DNA of 64,000 bases from Cercis canadensis (taxonomy: Eukaryota; Streptophyta; Magnoliopsida; Fabales; Fabaceae). The stretch's first letter is position 1, and each line of letters begins with the position of its first letter. Positions 36,969-48,600 of this stretch are shown here, piece after piece. The position numbers and the translations under genes are program-made. The notes under the pieces were generated by a model. It was not told where the DNA came from. It worked only from the letters and a program-made list of their open reading frames with translations, and made no database searches. The stretch spans positions 62,001-126,000 of the forward strand of contig QAOA01001109.1 of the NCBI GenBank assembly GCA_003255065.1, read 5' to 3'.

Positions 36969-39909
36969 CTATCCTTTCAAACACGCCAAACAAAATAGAA
37001 CGACAATAGAGATATAGACTAGAAGAATATGAGATTCCCTGGCAAGAGAACAATAGCTGATGCTCACTGCTTTTCCTGACTTCTGGAAAGTGGCAACCAC
37101 AAATCCAGGATCGTCTCTTGCATTCCATGACATAGCTGGAACAGTCACCTCACGAGTTCTGTCGAAATGAATGTAATCAGAAAATGCATGCTTGTGAGCA
37201 CTAAAAATTATCCTGCAGACAATTGGCAGAGGCATCATCAATCAGCATCATCAATCAGCCTTTAAGGTTAAATACAAGATATTTGAAGGACTTTTTGGTT
37301 TTTATTCTCCTATTCTCTTCTATATCCCCCAGCCATGCAACGTAATTTTTATCTTTTACTATTGTCATGAAGAGGGGAAAAAAGCCATTGACTAGTAACA
37401 GAGAATGAGAAAATTCAATATTTGAGAACCATTACACTGGTCGCTGACGATATTATTATATTGGATAAACTGTTATACCATATACCGACATCAACCTAAA
37501 CATTCAATATAAGAGTACTAACTCTACCAATGGATTGTACGTAAATGTTTGGTGTGTCATCGATGTCGCAACATTTAAGACAGGCATTATTTTACCTCAG
37601 GCTTGAAGGGAAAAATGTATAGTTTCTCCCAGGAGTATCCAACATGATAGCTAAGATGAAATAGTTACTGAAAACATATTTAAAAAAACAATAATTTTGA
37701 TAAATACATATATTCTTATCAATGAATACAATCCTCCAAGGTACTAAATACATGCACAAGACAATCAAAACCATACTGTATCTAGATATTCTATAGCTCA
37801 TTTATAGTTATGGAGGAGATCGGCAGAGGAAAGATTGTCTTTTTAGTTAGTAAGACCGAAAATGAAATAGATACGGGATGAAGCAAGTAATTAAAAAAAG
37901 TACTGGCTACCTTGGTTTCAGAGCTTGGAAAATGTATTCAGTAGCATTTGCTGAGAGGGTGTGAAATAACTTGTACGGATCAGCCCCAACAAGCTCCCTG
38001 ATTCAAAAAAGTTCCACGTAAATTATGAAATAGAAAGTCTAACATACCATAACGTGGAACCAAACCAATCAATATACTTGTTGTCTTAAAACATACCAAT
38101 CCTGGAAAGATGACCGATAAAACAAGGCACAAACCACTGACTTTATGCATGATTTCCCTCAATTTCTACAATGAAACTATTTCTAATTCCCCAGAACTCA
38201 AACTCATCAGAAATTCATTTTCAACAAAATGGTAAGAATATAGCTTCAGGAAATTATTGAGTAAATTGGCCTTACAAACACAGCCATTGATAGTGCATCA
38301 ACAAGATGTTCTTTTTTAATTTTGACAAGAAACTATATACTTTTACTTACGATCATATCTAAAAGTAAGAGATACAATGACGCGTACTTTTCTTACATAG
38401 AGCATGAGTTCATTATATATATTCTGAACAGTTTATCTATAGATTCATGTATAAAACCCCTCATAATCTTCCAGAAGATACAAATGCATGGCTATGAAGG
38501 ATGGACACCAACCTGCTCTTTGGTACATTTAACCCCTCTAATTTAGAATTAGAATTCGTCTTTAAAGCTCCAACCCCACCATAGTGCCCATTTCTTGCCC
38601 GGTCTAAGGGGAAGTGAAGTAGAAGTACAGGGCCAGATCCAGAGAATATGGTGCTATCCCTCCAGCCAAAGTTGTGTGCATCTCTAAAATTGATTGAATC
38701 ATGTGCTGCTTCTGTCTCACCTTCGGCTTCCATGTGAACCTCGAGACTTTCACTCTCTATTACTTTTTCGACATCAAAACGTAGATTGTTGTTGCCACAA
38801 AGTAATGCTACAGCATTAAGTGAGACAAAACTGGTGTTACCAATTTCAAATGCACCACAACCAGAAGGATCCAATCCTGGAAATTTCTTGGCAATCCATT
38901 TAATTTTTTTTACATCAAGATCACTGCATTCTCCAATATCTCTGTCACCAAGAATCACATGCAAAGGGAGGCCAACAAAGGGGCCCAACATTTGGTAAAA
39001 TTGACGGAGCACTGACATCCATTTGCTTTTTGTCAACTCTGAACCTTTTGCAGAAATATCTCCCAAGACAAGAAGCAAATCAGGCTTCAAACTTTCAAAA
39101 GATTTCTGGCCAGTTGGTGCATTATTGGATTAAAAAAGTCGAATGAAATTCAAAGGTGGATGACAGGGTTTAAATTCAATGATGAAATCTAAATCTTAGC
39201 ATGATGCTTACATTTTCACATTCCTATAGTTAAAATTAGTCACACGCTTGGCAGCATGAAAATTTTTGTAAGAATTGGAAAAAGGAAATCTTGCAATTAT
39301 AAGGCTTCAACCACAAGCCATCTTTAATTTAGTGTTACTCAAGTATGAGACATGACTTTATTTGATGTTTTCACATAATTTGGTTTTTCCATGCCCCGTT
39401 CAGTTACTTAGCTCCAAACCATGACGATTGGAACAAAAAGATTATATATATACATGACGATTGGAACTCGTGTAAAGACCTTGCGCTTTCTCTTTCCTAA
39501 TCCTTCCTTTTCAAAGACTGAAAAAACCGGGTGCCATAAGGCTATCTGTCGCGTTTTCATTCTTGTGGAAGCTAAACTAGTTATAAATGCAAGCAGAGCA
39601 GTGCAATAAGAATAAGACAGTATAAAATGAAATCTGGAGGCAATCAACGTAAGGATAGGAAAGTACCCGAAAGAATTTGGACATGTAGTAGTCTCTGAAA
39701 AAGTGGTTAACATAACCAGCTTCGGGGCCCAAGAGAAGCAGGTTGGCCACCATCATCACCTTCAAATCCTCTGGGTCTTCTCCAAATTCAACAGCTTCAC
39801 CGGGATTGGTGCTGGGAATGACTTTGCAAGTGGGTCTTGAAACCCACTCTTCGAAAGCAAAGAGAGAAGTAATTACAAAAAGAGAAAACACTCTCCAGCC
39901 ACCTATCAT
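36969..39909 (-). CDS. Calcineurin-like metallophosphoesterase family membrane protein (Cdc1/PGAP5-like)
   Basis: Four exons join in phase: 39667-39909, 38513-39105, 37911-37997, 36969-37212, giving 388 residues. The N-terminus has a short hydrophobic signal or anchor (WRVFSLFVITSLFAF). LLLVLGDISAKGSE (Asp97) is the metallophosphoesterase GD..x.G motif, ILGDRDIGE (134-137) stands where GNHD/E is expected, LLLHFPLD holds His245, and FSAHKH (His314, His316) matches the GHxH block. A C-terminal hydrophobic segment (ILLVYISIVVLFCLACLKG) would anchor the protein. The topology resembles Cdc1/Ted1/PGAP5, which act on ethanolamine-phosphate in GPI anchors in the ER. Where the first motif DxH/Q is expected there is only VANLLLL, so activity is uncertain. 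The start gives a full-length family-like protein. Confidence 0.85.
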
Positions 39910-40697
39910 TATCGTTCTCTGCTCGCGGGGCTGCCTGGAATCAAGAGTCAGAGCTCTCTGAGCTGAAATTGAATTAGGTGTGCCATTGTTGTTCTCGTTC
40001 TACCTTCGCATCGCATTTGCTTTTGCTCGAATCAAATTTCAACATATATGGGGCATTTAAACGGGTCCTGACTCCTGAATCCGGAGCCACCACCACGTTA
40101 CTATCAACAAACACATGCTGCCAAATTTCAGCCCACTTCGACCTTCGTGGGCCCAACCATCCACAGATATGTCAATTCATATATCTCTTAAACGCTAAAT
40201 ACCAACTAGTACCCCAAAAACAAAATTTAATTAATTAATGGATACCTTGGGGACAACGGGATTTTTTTTTAATACAGCTCAATTCTACAAAATTAAGCCA
40301 TTATTTTCTTTTTTTTATCTGCAAAAATATAAACCATTCTTTGTTGGTGATGTTAATTACTACATATTAATATAAGGATAAGGTTATATTTTGATTTATA
40401 ATTAAAAGTATTTTGTCTATTTGTAGATCTTTATATAATAAATTTTCTATGTTTCTTAATCAAGCACACATGGGTTCAAATAATTCCTTTTAAAAAAAAC
40501 TATTTATTAAATAGTAAAAAAATTTGTACATTTAATGAGTTATGTGATGTGTTTAAGGTTGATTAGGAATTGGAGTTAAGTCCTGTAACAAATTTAATAT
40601 CTTTTGGCACTGAAAGAAAGGGTAGAGATATAACAGAATTCGCAGGTAAGAATTGATGTTGCAGATTCTTTTTGTTTATGGGTAGCTTTTAATCTTT

Positions 40698-41110
40698 GAG
40701 AAAAGTCTTAAAAATCCCTATGAATTATGCTCTTGTTGCACTTTACCCCCCATGCTTCAAAAACGTAGAAAATATTTCCTTGAACTTTTAAAATGTGCAC
40801 TTTACCCCCATAACCCTGACGTCCGTCAATTAATAGATGGAAAAATGGATTTGAATATTATAATTTAACCCCAAAACTTTTTAAATATTATTTTTGACCA
40901 CAATTTTTATAAATTTATTTTCATTTATACCCTTACAAAATTGCACTATAACCCAAATTAATCACATCATGTGCACGTTAATAGACGGACGTTAGGGTCA
41001 GGGGGTAAAGTACACATTTTAAAAGTTCAATAAGGTCTTTCCTACGTTTTTGAAATTGGGGGTAAAGTGCAATAAGAACATAGTTTAAGGGCATTTTTAA
41101 GACTTTTCCC
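40698..41110. mobile_element. Mutator-type MITE with about 128-bp terminal inverted repeats
   Basis: The left end GAGAAAAGTCTTAAAAATCCC and the right end (reverse complement GGGAAAAGTCTTAAAAATGCCC) continue as imperfect inverted repeats for about 128 bases, including TTGCACTTTACCCCC and AACTTTTAAAATGTG in both arms. The element is flanked by TTAATCTTT (40689-40697) and TTTATCTTT (41111-41119), a near-perfect 9-bp target-site duplication typical of Mutator-like elements. There is no open reading frame, so it is non-autonomous. Confidence 0.8.
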
Positions 41111-41604
41111 TTTATCTTTTAATGGACGTCTCAAGTGTGGAGCTGGAATAGACCGCAGGCACCAACTACCAGACCAACTATAAATGTAGTTCACTCACAC
41201 ACTAATACTCTAATACCAACTTGGCTGCCTAGTTTGTTTCCCACTCTANTTGACCACAATTTTTATAAATTTATTTTCATTTATACCCTTACAAAATTGC
41301 ACTATAGCCCAAATTAATCACATCATGTGCACGTTAATAGACGGACGTTAGGGTCAGGGGGTAAAGTACGCATTTTAAAAGTTCAATGAGGTCTTTCCTA
41401 CGTTTTTGAAATGGGGGGTAAAGTGCAATAAGAACATAGTTTAAGGGCATTTTTAAAACTTTTCCCTTTATCTTTTAATGGACGTCTCAAGTGTGGAGCT
41501 GGAATAGACCGCAGGCACCAACTACCAGACCAACTATAAATGTAGTTCACTCACACACTAATACTCTAATACCAACTTGGCTGCCTAGTTTGTTTCCCAC
41601 TCTA
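40894..41604. repeat. 355-bp direct duplication joined by one N
   Basis: 40894-41248 and 41250-41604 have the same length and differ at about six bases; base 41249 is N. The copies include the right half of the MITE and its flank, so the half-element at 41250-41466 is probably not a real second insertion. Confidence 0.9.
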
Positions 41605-44182
41605 TCACCCTCTCAACCTGCCAACCCATCCTTGTGTTGTGTCTCCACCTCTGCTTCAACTTCAAACCCCTTTCTCACTAAATACTCACCATCACAATAA
41701 CTCATCTATTACATTTTTCAATAATATAACAGCAAATTCAAATTATTCGCATAAACATATTTGAAATTTTTAAAAAAATCCAACTTGGTTTGATAAGAAA
41801 TGGTCTTGGTTTTTTCTTTCGATGGGATTAATTGATTACAATAAGTTGATGTCATAAGATCGTACCGTAATGTGCAATTTGAAGGGCATAAGCAAATAGT
41901 TTCAGTAAGACATAGAACATATAAAGGTTAAAAATGGATTTAATTTAAAAATAATTACGTTTGATATGAAATGTATATTTTTTACGGCAAAATAAAAAAT
42001 GAGGTACATGGTTGTTTTTGGCCGTGCAGGTACATAGTTGTTAAAAACAATGATCAAGGTAAAAGTATCATTAAAAAAAAAAAAAAAACAGTTTTTAAAT
42101 CAATTTGAGTGATTCATCTGTGTACTGCACTTCTACTTAGTCGGTGTTAAATTCTTACCAAAAACATGATCCTCATTAAATATTAAGGTAAAATTTGGTT
42201 GGATAATAGTTAAAGATTTAATTATTTACAAACATTGTGCTCTTTACCTTCATAAAAAATACACAATTTGAGACTCTTTCACCACTCTATTATGCCTCCT
42301 AAGCACCATGACCACCGTTAAGTCAATAAAAATGCGATAAATAACGTGGCACTTTTACAGTGCATGTGAGAGGTGGTAAAACCTTTTTTTGGTGAGAGAG
42401 ATAGTCATTTTTTTTTAATGGAAGAGAGGTGGTCTGATAACGTGGCATTCTCTCATATTGGGCTTTGGCAACAGTGATCCACCCCATTACTCCTTTTAGG
42501 ACTAAAATCAGTGTAACAAATCGATTACCAAGAAATAAAGAGTGTAACAAATAAAAAAGAGAGAGAACTATAGTATCATCCTTTTGGTCTATCTTTGATG
42601 GTTGGATTATTTCAAGTGCTTTGTTTTAAAATTTAATCTGCAACATTAATGATTCCTTAACCACTTTCACTCGTGGTATCATGACAATAAGGCTATAATT
42701 GTCTTTCAAAAGTTTGGCCCACTCTTTCAGCCCTTTAGATTTCTCTCTCATTATATATTTGTTTCCAAATACACTGGACCGTAGTTGTCATGATTCATGA
42801 TTTCACTATATAATTTATCCATAGAAATGTTTATTTATTTTTAGAATCTTAATACATACATATATATCAACAACTTACACAATTGTTTTTGGTATTTTAT
42901 TATTATTTTAAAAATATAATATTCTATCTTTATTTAAGGACGAGGGAGAAAGATATCATTTTGCTGACCAATCACACTGAAATAAGATGTGTGGAAACCT
43001 TAAAATGCGAGAAAAAAGTAATTGTGAAACTGTTGAAGTTATCCTTCTGGTCTGGGGATATGATTCATTCATTTCATGGCACCTGTATTTAGCTTTGTGA
43101 ATTTTAGTATTTGCCCAACGTATTTTAAAAAATAAAAAAGGAATAATATTAGGAGATGGGATGTAACGGATTACAGTATCACGCGCCATGCAAGTGTTTG
43201 CTAGTCAATCTCTAATGACGATGTGCAATATGTGTCAATAGGTCGCGAAAATAAAGTAATAAACTGCTTTGTCACACAAGTAAAGAAGAAGAACAAAAAG
43301 AAAACTGCTGCGTCTGCGTCATACAGTAAGACGTGTAATAACCTCTGCGACTAACGTGCACGTGGGATGTGAATTTTATTTATTTTTACAAATTTGAAAT
43401 AAAATGACAACTTAGCCCTCAAAATTGCCAGAAATAGCCAAGCGCCAGGCGAGATCATTCTAATCGAAGTTAAGAGGCATCACAAACCTGATCTAACTAC
43501 ATCAACGCGCCTGCGCTGCCGTTCCAAAATTGCTAGGGCCCACAAGGACTACCCAAATATGCATCCAGCATAACATGAGCATTATACACTTAATCCTGTG
43601 TGCTTTAATTATCATTAGTCGTATCAATTCTCAACTTTGCCCTACCTACTTTTTAGCCTGATATCATGGATGGTGTGACCCGATCCAACTCACACACTCA
43701 TCTGAAATCTCATGCGCAAAAGGACTTTCAATTCTAATTTAGTTCCATCTCTTAAAATAATGTAGTTTTAAAAATTTTCATCTTTCTCCGTAAAATTTAT
43801 CTTCTATTATTTTCTGAAATTATAAAAAGTAGAAAGGAGTAGTTTTTTATTCTTATAAATATTTTAAATAAGTTTATAAAGTAAATAAAAGTAATAAATT
43901 TATAAGCAAAAAGTGAAAGTTGAGTAAAATACCATCATTTTAAATAAATAAGAATACATTCAAAGTATCCGATGGAGATCCGAACCCATTAAAAAATCCA
44001 TGTTCAAAGTCCATATGCACGGGATAAACATGTAAATTTAAGCTCAACGAGGGACGATTTGGTAAGTGCAATCTCCTCGGAAGGATAAATAAATTGATAA
44101 AAAGACTAGATTGCACTTGGCCGGAAATAACTTAACGGTGACCGGAGAAAATATCGGCCGGCGGGATGGGATCGATAATTCC
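41605..44182. other. Intergenic DNA upstream of the helicase gene
   Basis: AT-rich sequence with homopolymer runs and no supported gene. The last 150 bases before the TATA box are richer in G and C (CGGAAATAACTTAACGGTGACCGG...) and probably form the core promoter. Short open frames here lack splice context or recognisable protein features. Confidence 0.5.
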
Positions 44183-44190
44183 TATATAAA
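44183..44190 (+). promoter_or_regulatory. TATA box of the helicase gene
   Basis: TATATAAA followed about 30 bases later by a pyrimidine-rich start region. The first leader exon would end at 44326 (AGGAG/GTAAAT) and the second begin at 45407 (TTGCAG/GTCC), leaving a 1080-base leader intron. Confidence 0.65.
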
Positions 44191-44242
44191 CCCGTCACCA
44201 CACCCTCTTCCCCTCATATTAACATCCCCTTGTTTGTTCTCT

Positions 44243-44281
44243 ATGCCTCGCTCGCTCCCTTTGTTCAACTTACACCTATAG
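44243..44281 (+). promoter_or_regulatory. Short uORF in the first leader exon of the helicase gene
   Basis: ATG followed by 11 sense codons and TAG, all before the predicted leader intron. It is in the transcript if transcription starts some 25 to 35 bases after the TATA box. Confidence 0.4.
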
Positions 44282-45431
44282 AGCGACCCTATTCTCTCTC
44301 TTCCCTTCTGGACGCAGTGAGAGGAGGTAAATTCTTTCCTAATTTATTTACAATTTTTTCAACTTTTTTCCCTCAAGAATTTACTGATGGAAATCTGGTA
44401 TCGTTGATAGAGAATCAGTTGCATAAATAATGATAGAAAAAACAATACTAAATCATGCGTGGTTGACTATTAGATTTGCGCATTATTGCTGGGCGCTTTC
44501 CGTTGGGTGAAGAAATAACTGGTTTGATCTGTATGAGGGTGTCTGTGGAGATAAGATCTTGGTTAAGGGTCTAGACTAGTTCTCTGGATATGAATTTGGG
44601 CTGGTGCTGGAGGGATAAACAAAAGGAGTTAGTTGTTGATCATTGAAACCCTAGATAATGAATGGGTCACTGCTTGGAGTTTATTGTTGGATTGGTCTTT
44701 GGGAAAATTTGGTCGTTTTGGTCCAGGATAGGATGATTTGAGTTCTGAGAAGTGAAGTTGTGCTCGTTATTCACTGATAACTGTTTGTGGTATATCTCAT
44801 TGGCCTAGATGGGATTATGTTCTGTCCTTTTCCTCTAATTGTAGAATTGAGTTTTTCTCTCTCTTTTTAGGGGGTGGGGGGAGTAGGGCAGGGAATGGAA
44901 GTTTAATGAGCATTTCAAGCTTGCTGAAAGTTAGATTTTGGCTTTCCTAGTGGTGTTATTGTTTCTGCTATTAGGTCTTGATTTGCTATTTGAATACTTA
45001 GATTAGAATGTGAGGCATGAGTGAGTTTTCTATTTAATTTCCTCTTATGCTGTTTTAGTTTTTGTTCTGTTTGATCATGATCAGCATTCAGACATGCCTA
45101 GAACGACCTATATCTATAAAATTTGTGTCCTGGGTAGTAAAAAATTTGAATCTGGTAAAATTTAGATCTACTTTATTATTATAATTATGTGTTTGAGCCC
45201 ATCAAGATTTAGATTTCACCCAAACTAGTCTTTATTTATGTGCTGTGATGAGGAGTTTTGCTTTAGTTGTAATATTGTCTTCAAAAGCTATATTTTACCC
45301 GAATTAGTATGTGCTTTGACTTGTTCTATGAATTCATAAATTGCTTTTTATATAACCTGGCACTGTTTAAGGTTTTGTAGACTTTTTTGTTGCTCTTGAC
45401 TTGCAGGTCCCTGCCTTGTCTCATTGTGGGC

Positions 45432-45692
45432 ATGTCATGGACATTTTCTGTTAAAAAGAAAAGAAGGAAACTTCCTGTTCAACTTCGTTTTATTCACAGT
45501 CTAGTTTGTATGCATAAACATATGAGATGGGTTCTCGAGGAAGGCTATTATTTGATCTCAATGAACCACCTGCAGAGGATAATGATGAGAGAGATGGTAT
45601 CTCCTGCTTCCAGCCTCAAAAGGCACTTCCATCTACAAACCCCCAAGCTTCTGACTTGTTTGCAACACCGACTGGTACCCAAGGAATTATAA
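45432..45692 (+). promoter_or_regulatory. uORF overlapping the helicase start codon in another frame
   Basis: An ATG in the second leader exon opens 86 codons that pass out of frame over the main ATG (45527) and stop at 45692. Two more in-frame ATGs follow it. The main ATG has the better context (G at -3 and +4). Confidence 0.6.
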
Positions 45693-48600
45693 ATAATCAT
45701 GCCTTTTCACATGCATCATCTGTCTCCGGATTTCAGCCCTTTATCCGTCCCAAATCTGGTTCTTTCCTTGAAGCGGATACTGAATTGAAGATGGAAGGAG
45801 ATCAAAATGCAAAGACTTGCTCATCATCAAAGTCTAGTAAAGATGAGGAGATGAGAATCAAGGAGTCACCAGTATTCAGTTCTGGAAATGCTCAATCTAT
45901 AGAGAGGGAAGAAGGGGAGTGGTCTGATGCTGAGGGCTCTGCTGATGTAAATGGATCTAATAACTTGCTCCAACAAAGTAAAGCTTTAGAAGATCAAGGG
46001 ATATCTGGGATGGTGGATGGATCTGTTACAGCTGTAGCTACTGACAGTAAGTCTAGCAATATTAAAGTTTCTGATAGTATAAATGAAGAAAAGAGTAGTA
46101 ATACGTCTTTAGGTCAGGAATTGGATCACAATGTAAAAGGTGAAACTTCTACGGATGGCCAGGAGGAACCTAGTTTAGTTCCCAAACAAAAAGAGGTGAA
46201 AGGTATTGAAGCAACCCATGCACTTAGATGTGCAAATAATCCTGGAAAGAGGAAGATGGACCAACGTAAAGAAGAAATGTTAGGAAAGAAGCGTAATAGG
46301 CAAACCATGTTTCTTAATTTAGAAGATGTCAAGCAAGCGGGTTCTATTAAAACTACAACCCCAAGAAGGCAGACTTTTTCATCACCTGTTACAAATCGTA
46401 CTGTGAAGGAAGTCCGTACCATATCTTCACCAGTTGAGCGTGTTGGAATGGCTAAGGATCAGAAACAGGTTGATGCATCTTTTAGCGAAGGTGGCACTCA
46501 TATGGAAGCTTATGAATCTAAATCCGATTGTAATGGTGATAATTCTGGGCTACTAGGTAGGCCAAGGAGGCTAAACAGTGATGCTGAACTTTCGACGGAG
46601 GTCAATTTGCCACCTATTCCAAGACAGAGTTCATGGAAGCAGCCAACAGATTTGAGGCAGCAGAAGAATATACCAGTTTCTAATAGGAAGTCGGGTCTGA
46701 CTGGTCAAAGCTCCATGGATCTCAAGTTGGGAAACAAGAAACATCTTTCTACCAAGAAGCAGATTCCTGTGAGCACCCAGTCTCAGGACACATCAGTAGA
46801 ACGCCTTATACGGGAGGTGACAAGTGGAAAGTTTTGGCATCACCCAGGTATCAAGTAATTGTCTTATTGTCATTTGTGTGACTGTATATTGTGTTCATAT
46901 TGACATGCTTTATGATCTCTTTGGATTTAAATTTGAATTTTTGTTCCATTTGTACTCAAGTTGTTTCTGATTTCTTGTCCTGTTACTCCATTCCTCCAGT
47001 TATCACACTGTGAGAGTCATAACACTCGAGAGACTTGCAAAGGTGATGACAGTTGTATTTTGGAACAAAATTTTGTTTTGAATTGATAGCTTCTGCTGGT
47101 TTACATGAATTCTCTATGTAACCCAGTCACCAACATATGCCTCTTTTGTGTTATGGTTCTCAAGGTGGCTTGTTTCTTGAGAAAGAAGAAACAATAATAG
47201 GTGGAGGGGCAATCTGGAGCTTTGCTTCAATTCAGCATATTAACTATCGCCATTGTGGCCTCTTTCTGCATGTTTACTATGTTAATTGATTATGTGATTC
47301 TATATATGGAATGATTTTCTGATATTCTGTTATTATAAAGGCCTGTTGGATGCAAAATTGTTTATGTCAACTTAAAATTCTATAACGCTGGAGCCATGGT
47401 TTTAGATTGTGTAAATAGGCTATCAAAAATTATTTGACCAGAAGATAATTTTTTTTTTTGCATTAACTGCAACTACTGTAGATATGTGCTACTCATTTTC
47501 CTCATTTGACCCTATTTCTCCTGCACTCGTACAGTTTTATTAATTACAAGCTTATGATATCTCATGGATATGAGAATTACTAGTTGTCATGGCAAAACGG
47601 GAATACAAGTTAAATAACATCAGTACTACTTAACACCTTGCATATGTATAAATAATTCAGATTTTATCTGCACTTGCAGTTAATTATGTACTAAATTTCT
47701 GCAGATTTTCCTCAGATATCAGTATTGTCTTGACACAAGTCTTTAAAGTTTAAAGAAGAAACCTTTGCTTACAAGCACGTTGATAATAAGGCTAACAATT
47801 AAAGATAATATACTCAAAGGTAGGGGTAACTTAAAATGTAGATGGAACAAAATTGTCTAAGATAGTTTGAACATCTACAACATAGAGATGCAGAAACCTT
47901 GTATGAGAGCTTGAAGAACTTTCAAGTTGGAGAATCAAGGAAAATAAGATGGAGGCCCAGAATAATAAGGATAGAATTGGTGACAAGAGATATGGTTATA
48001 AAAGGCATAGAAGAGATAGTGGCTTATTTTATTGATAGGAATGAGTGGTGAAAGAAATTTCATATGTTGGTTTCTAACTCTGTTAATCATGGTTTCTCAT
48101 GGCCAACTCCAAATGTTTGAGTCAAGGCTGCTGCTTGTTGTAAATTTTGGCAGATGCATAATGAAATGTACTAGCTGCTAATAAAAATGACATGAGTGTT
48201 ACTTATTGGTTATTTATCCCTTTGGCTATTGATTTCAGTAGGAATGTTTCTTTAGTCCGGTTTGAGATTTATTTTTCCTGACCTTTTTGTTACTTGTTGG
48301 ATATCCTGTGCATCAGAGGAGACTGAGCTACAATGTGTTCCTGGTCGCTTTGAGTCAGTAGAAGAGTATGTTAGGGTATTTGAGCCTTTGCTTTTTGAGG
48401 AATGCCGTGCTCAACTTTACAGTACGTGGGAGGAATTAACGGAAACAGTATCAAGGGATACTCATATAATGGTTCGTGTGAAGGCAAATGAGCCAAGAGA
48501 AAGAGGTACTTTATTACCATTCACTGCTGGTTTTATGTTTGATTTACATTTTAATGTCTTTTGGTTGACAATCTGACTGCCCTATGACTGTTACTCCTAG

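Noticed and set aside
41250-41466. Second, half-length MITE insertion
   Set aside because: It is nearly identical to the right half of the first element, including its outer flank, and starts at an N, so it is best explained as an assembly duplicate.
41491-41700. 69-codon ORF after the MITE
   Set aside because: Its first part also occurs at 41135 before the N only because of the assembly duplication. It is low in complexity, rich in Ser/Thr/Pro, and has no recognisable family or gene structure.
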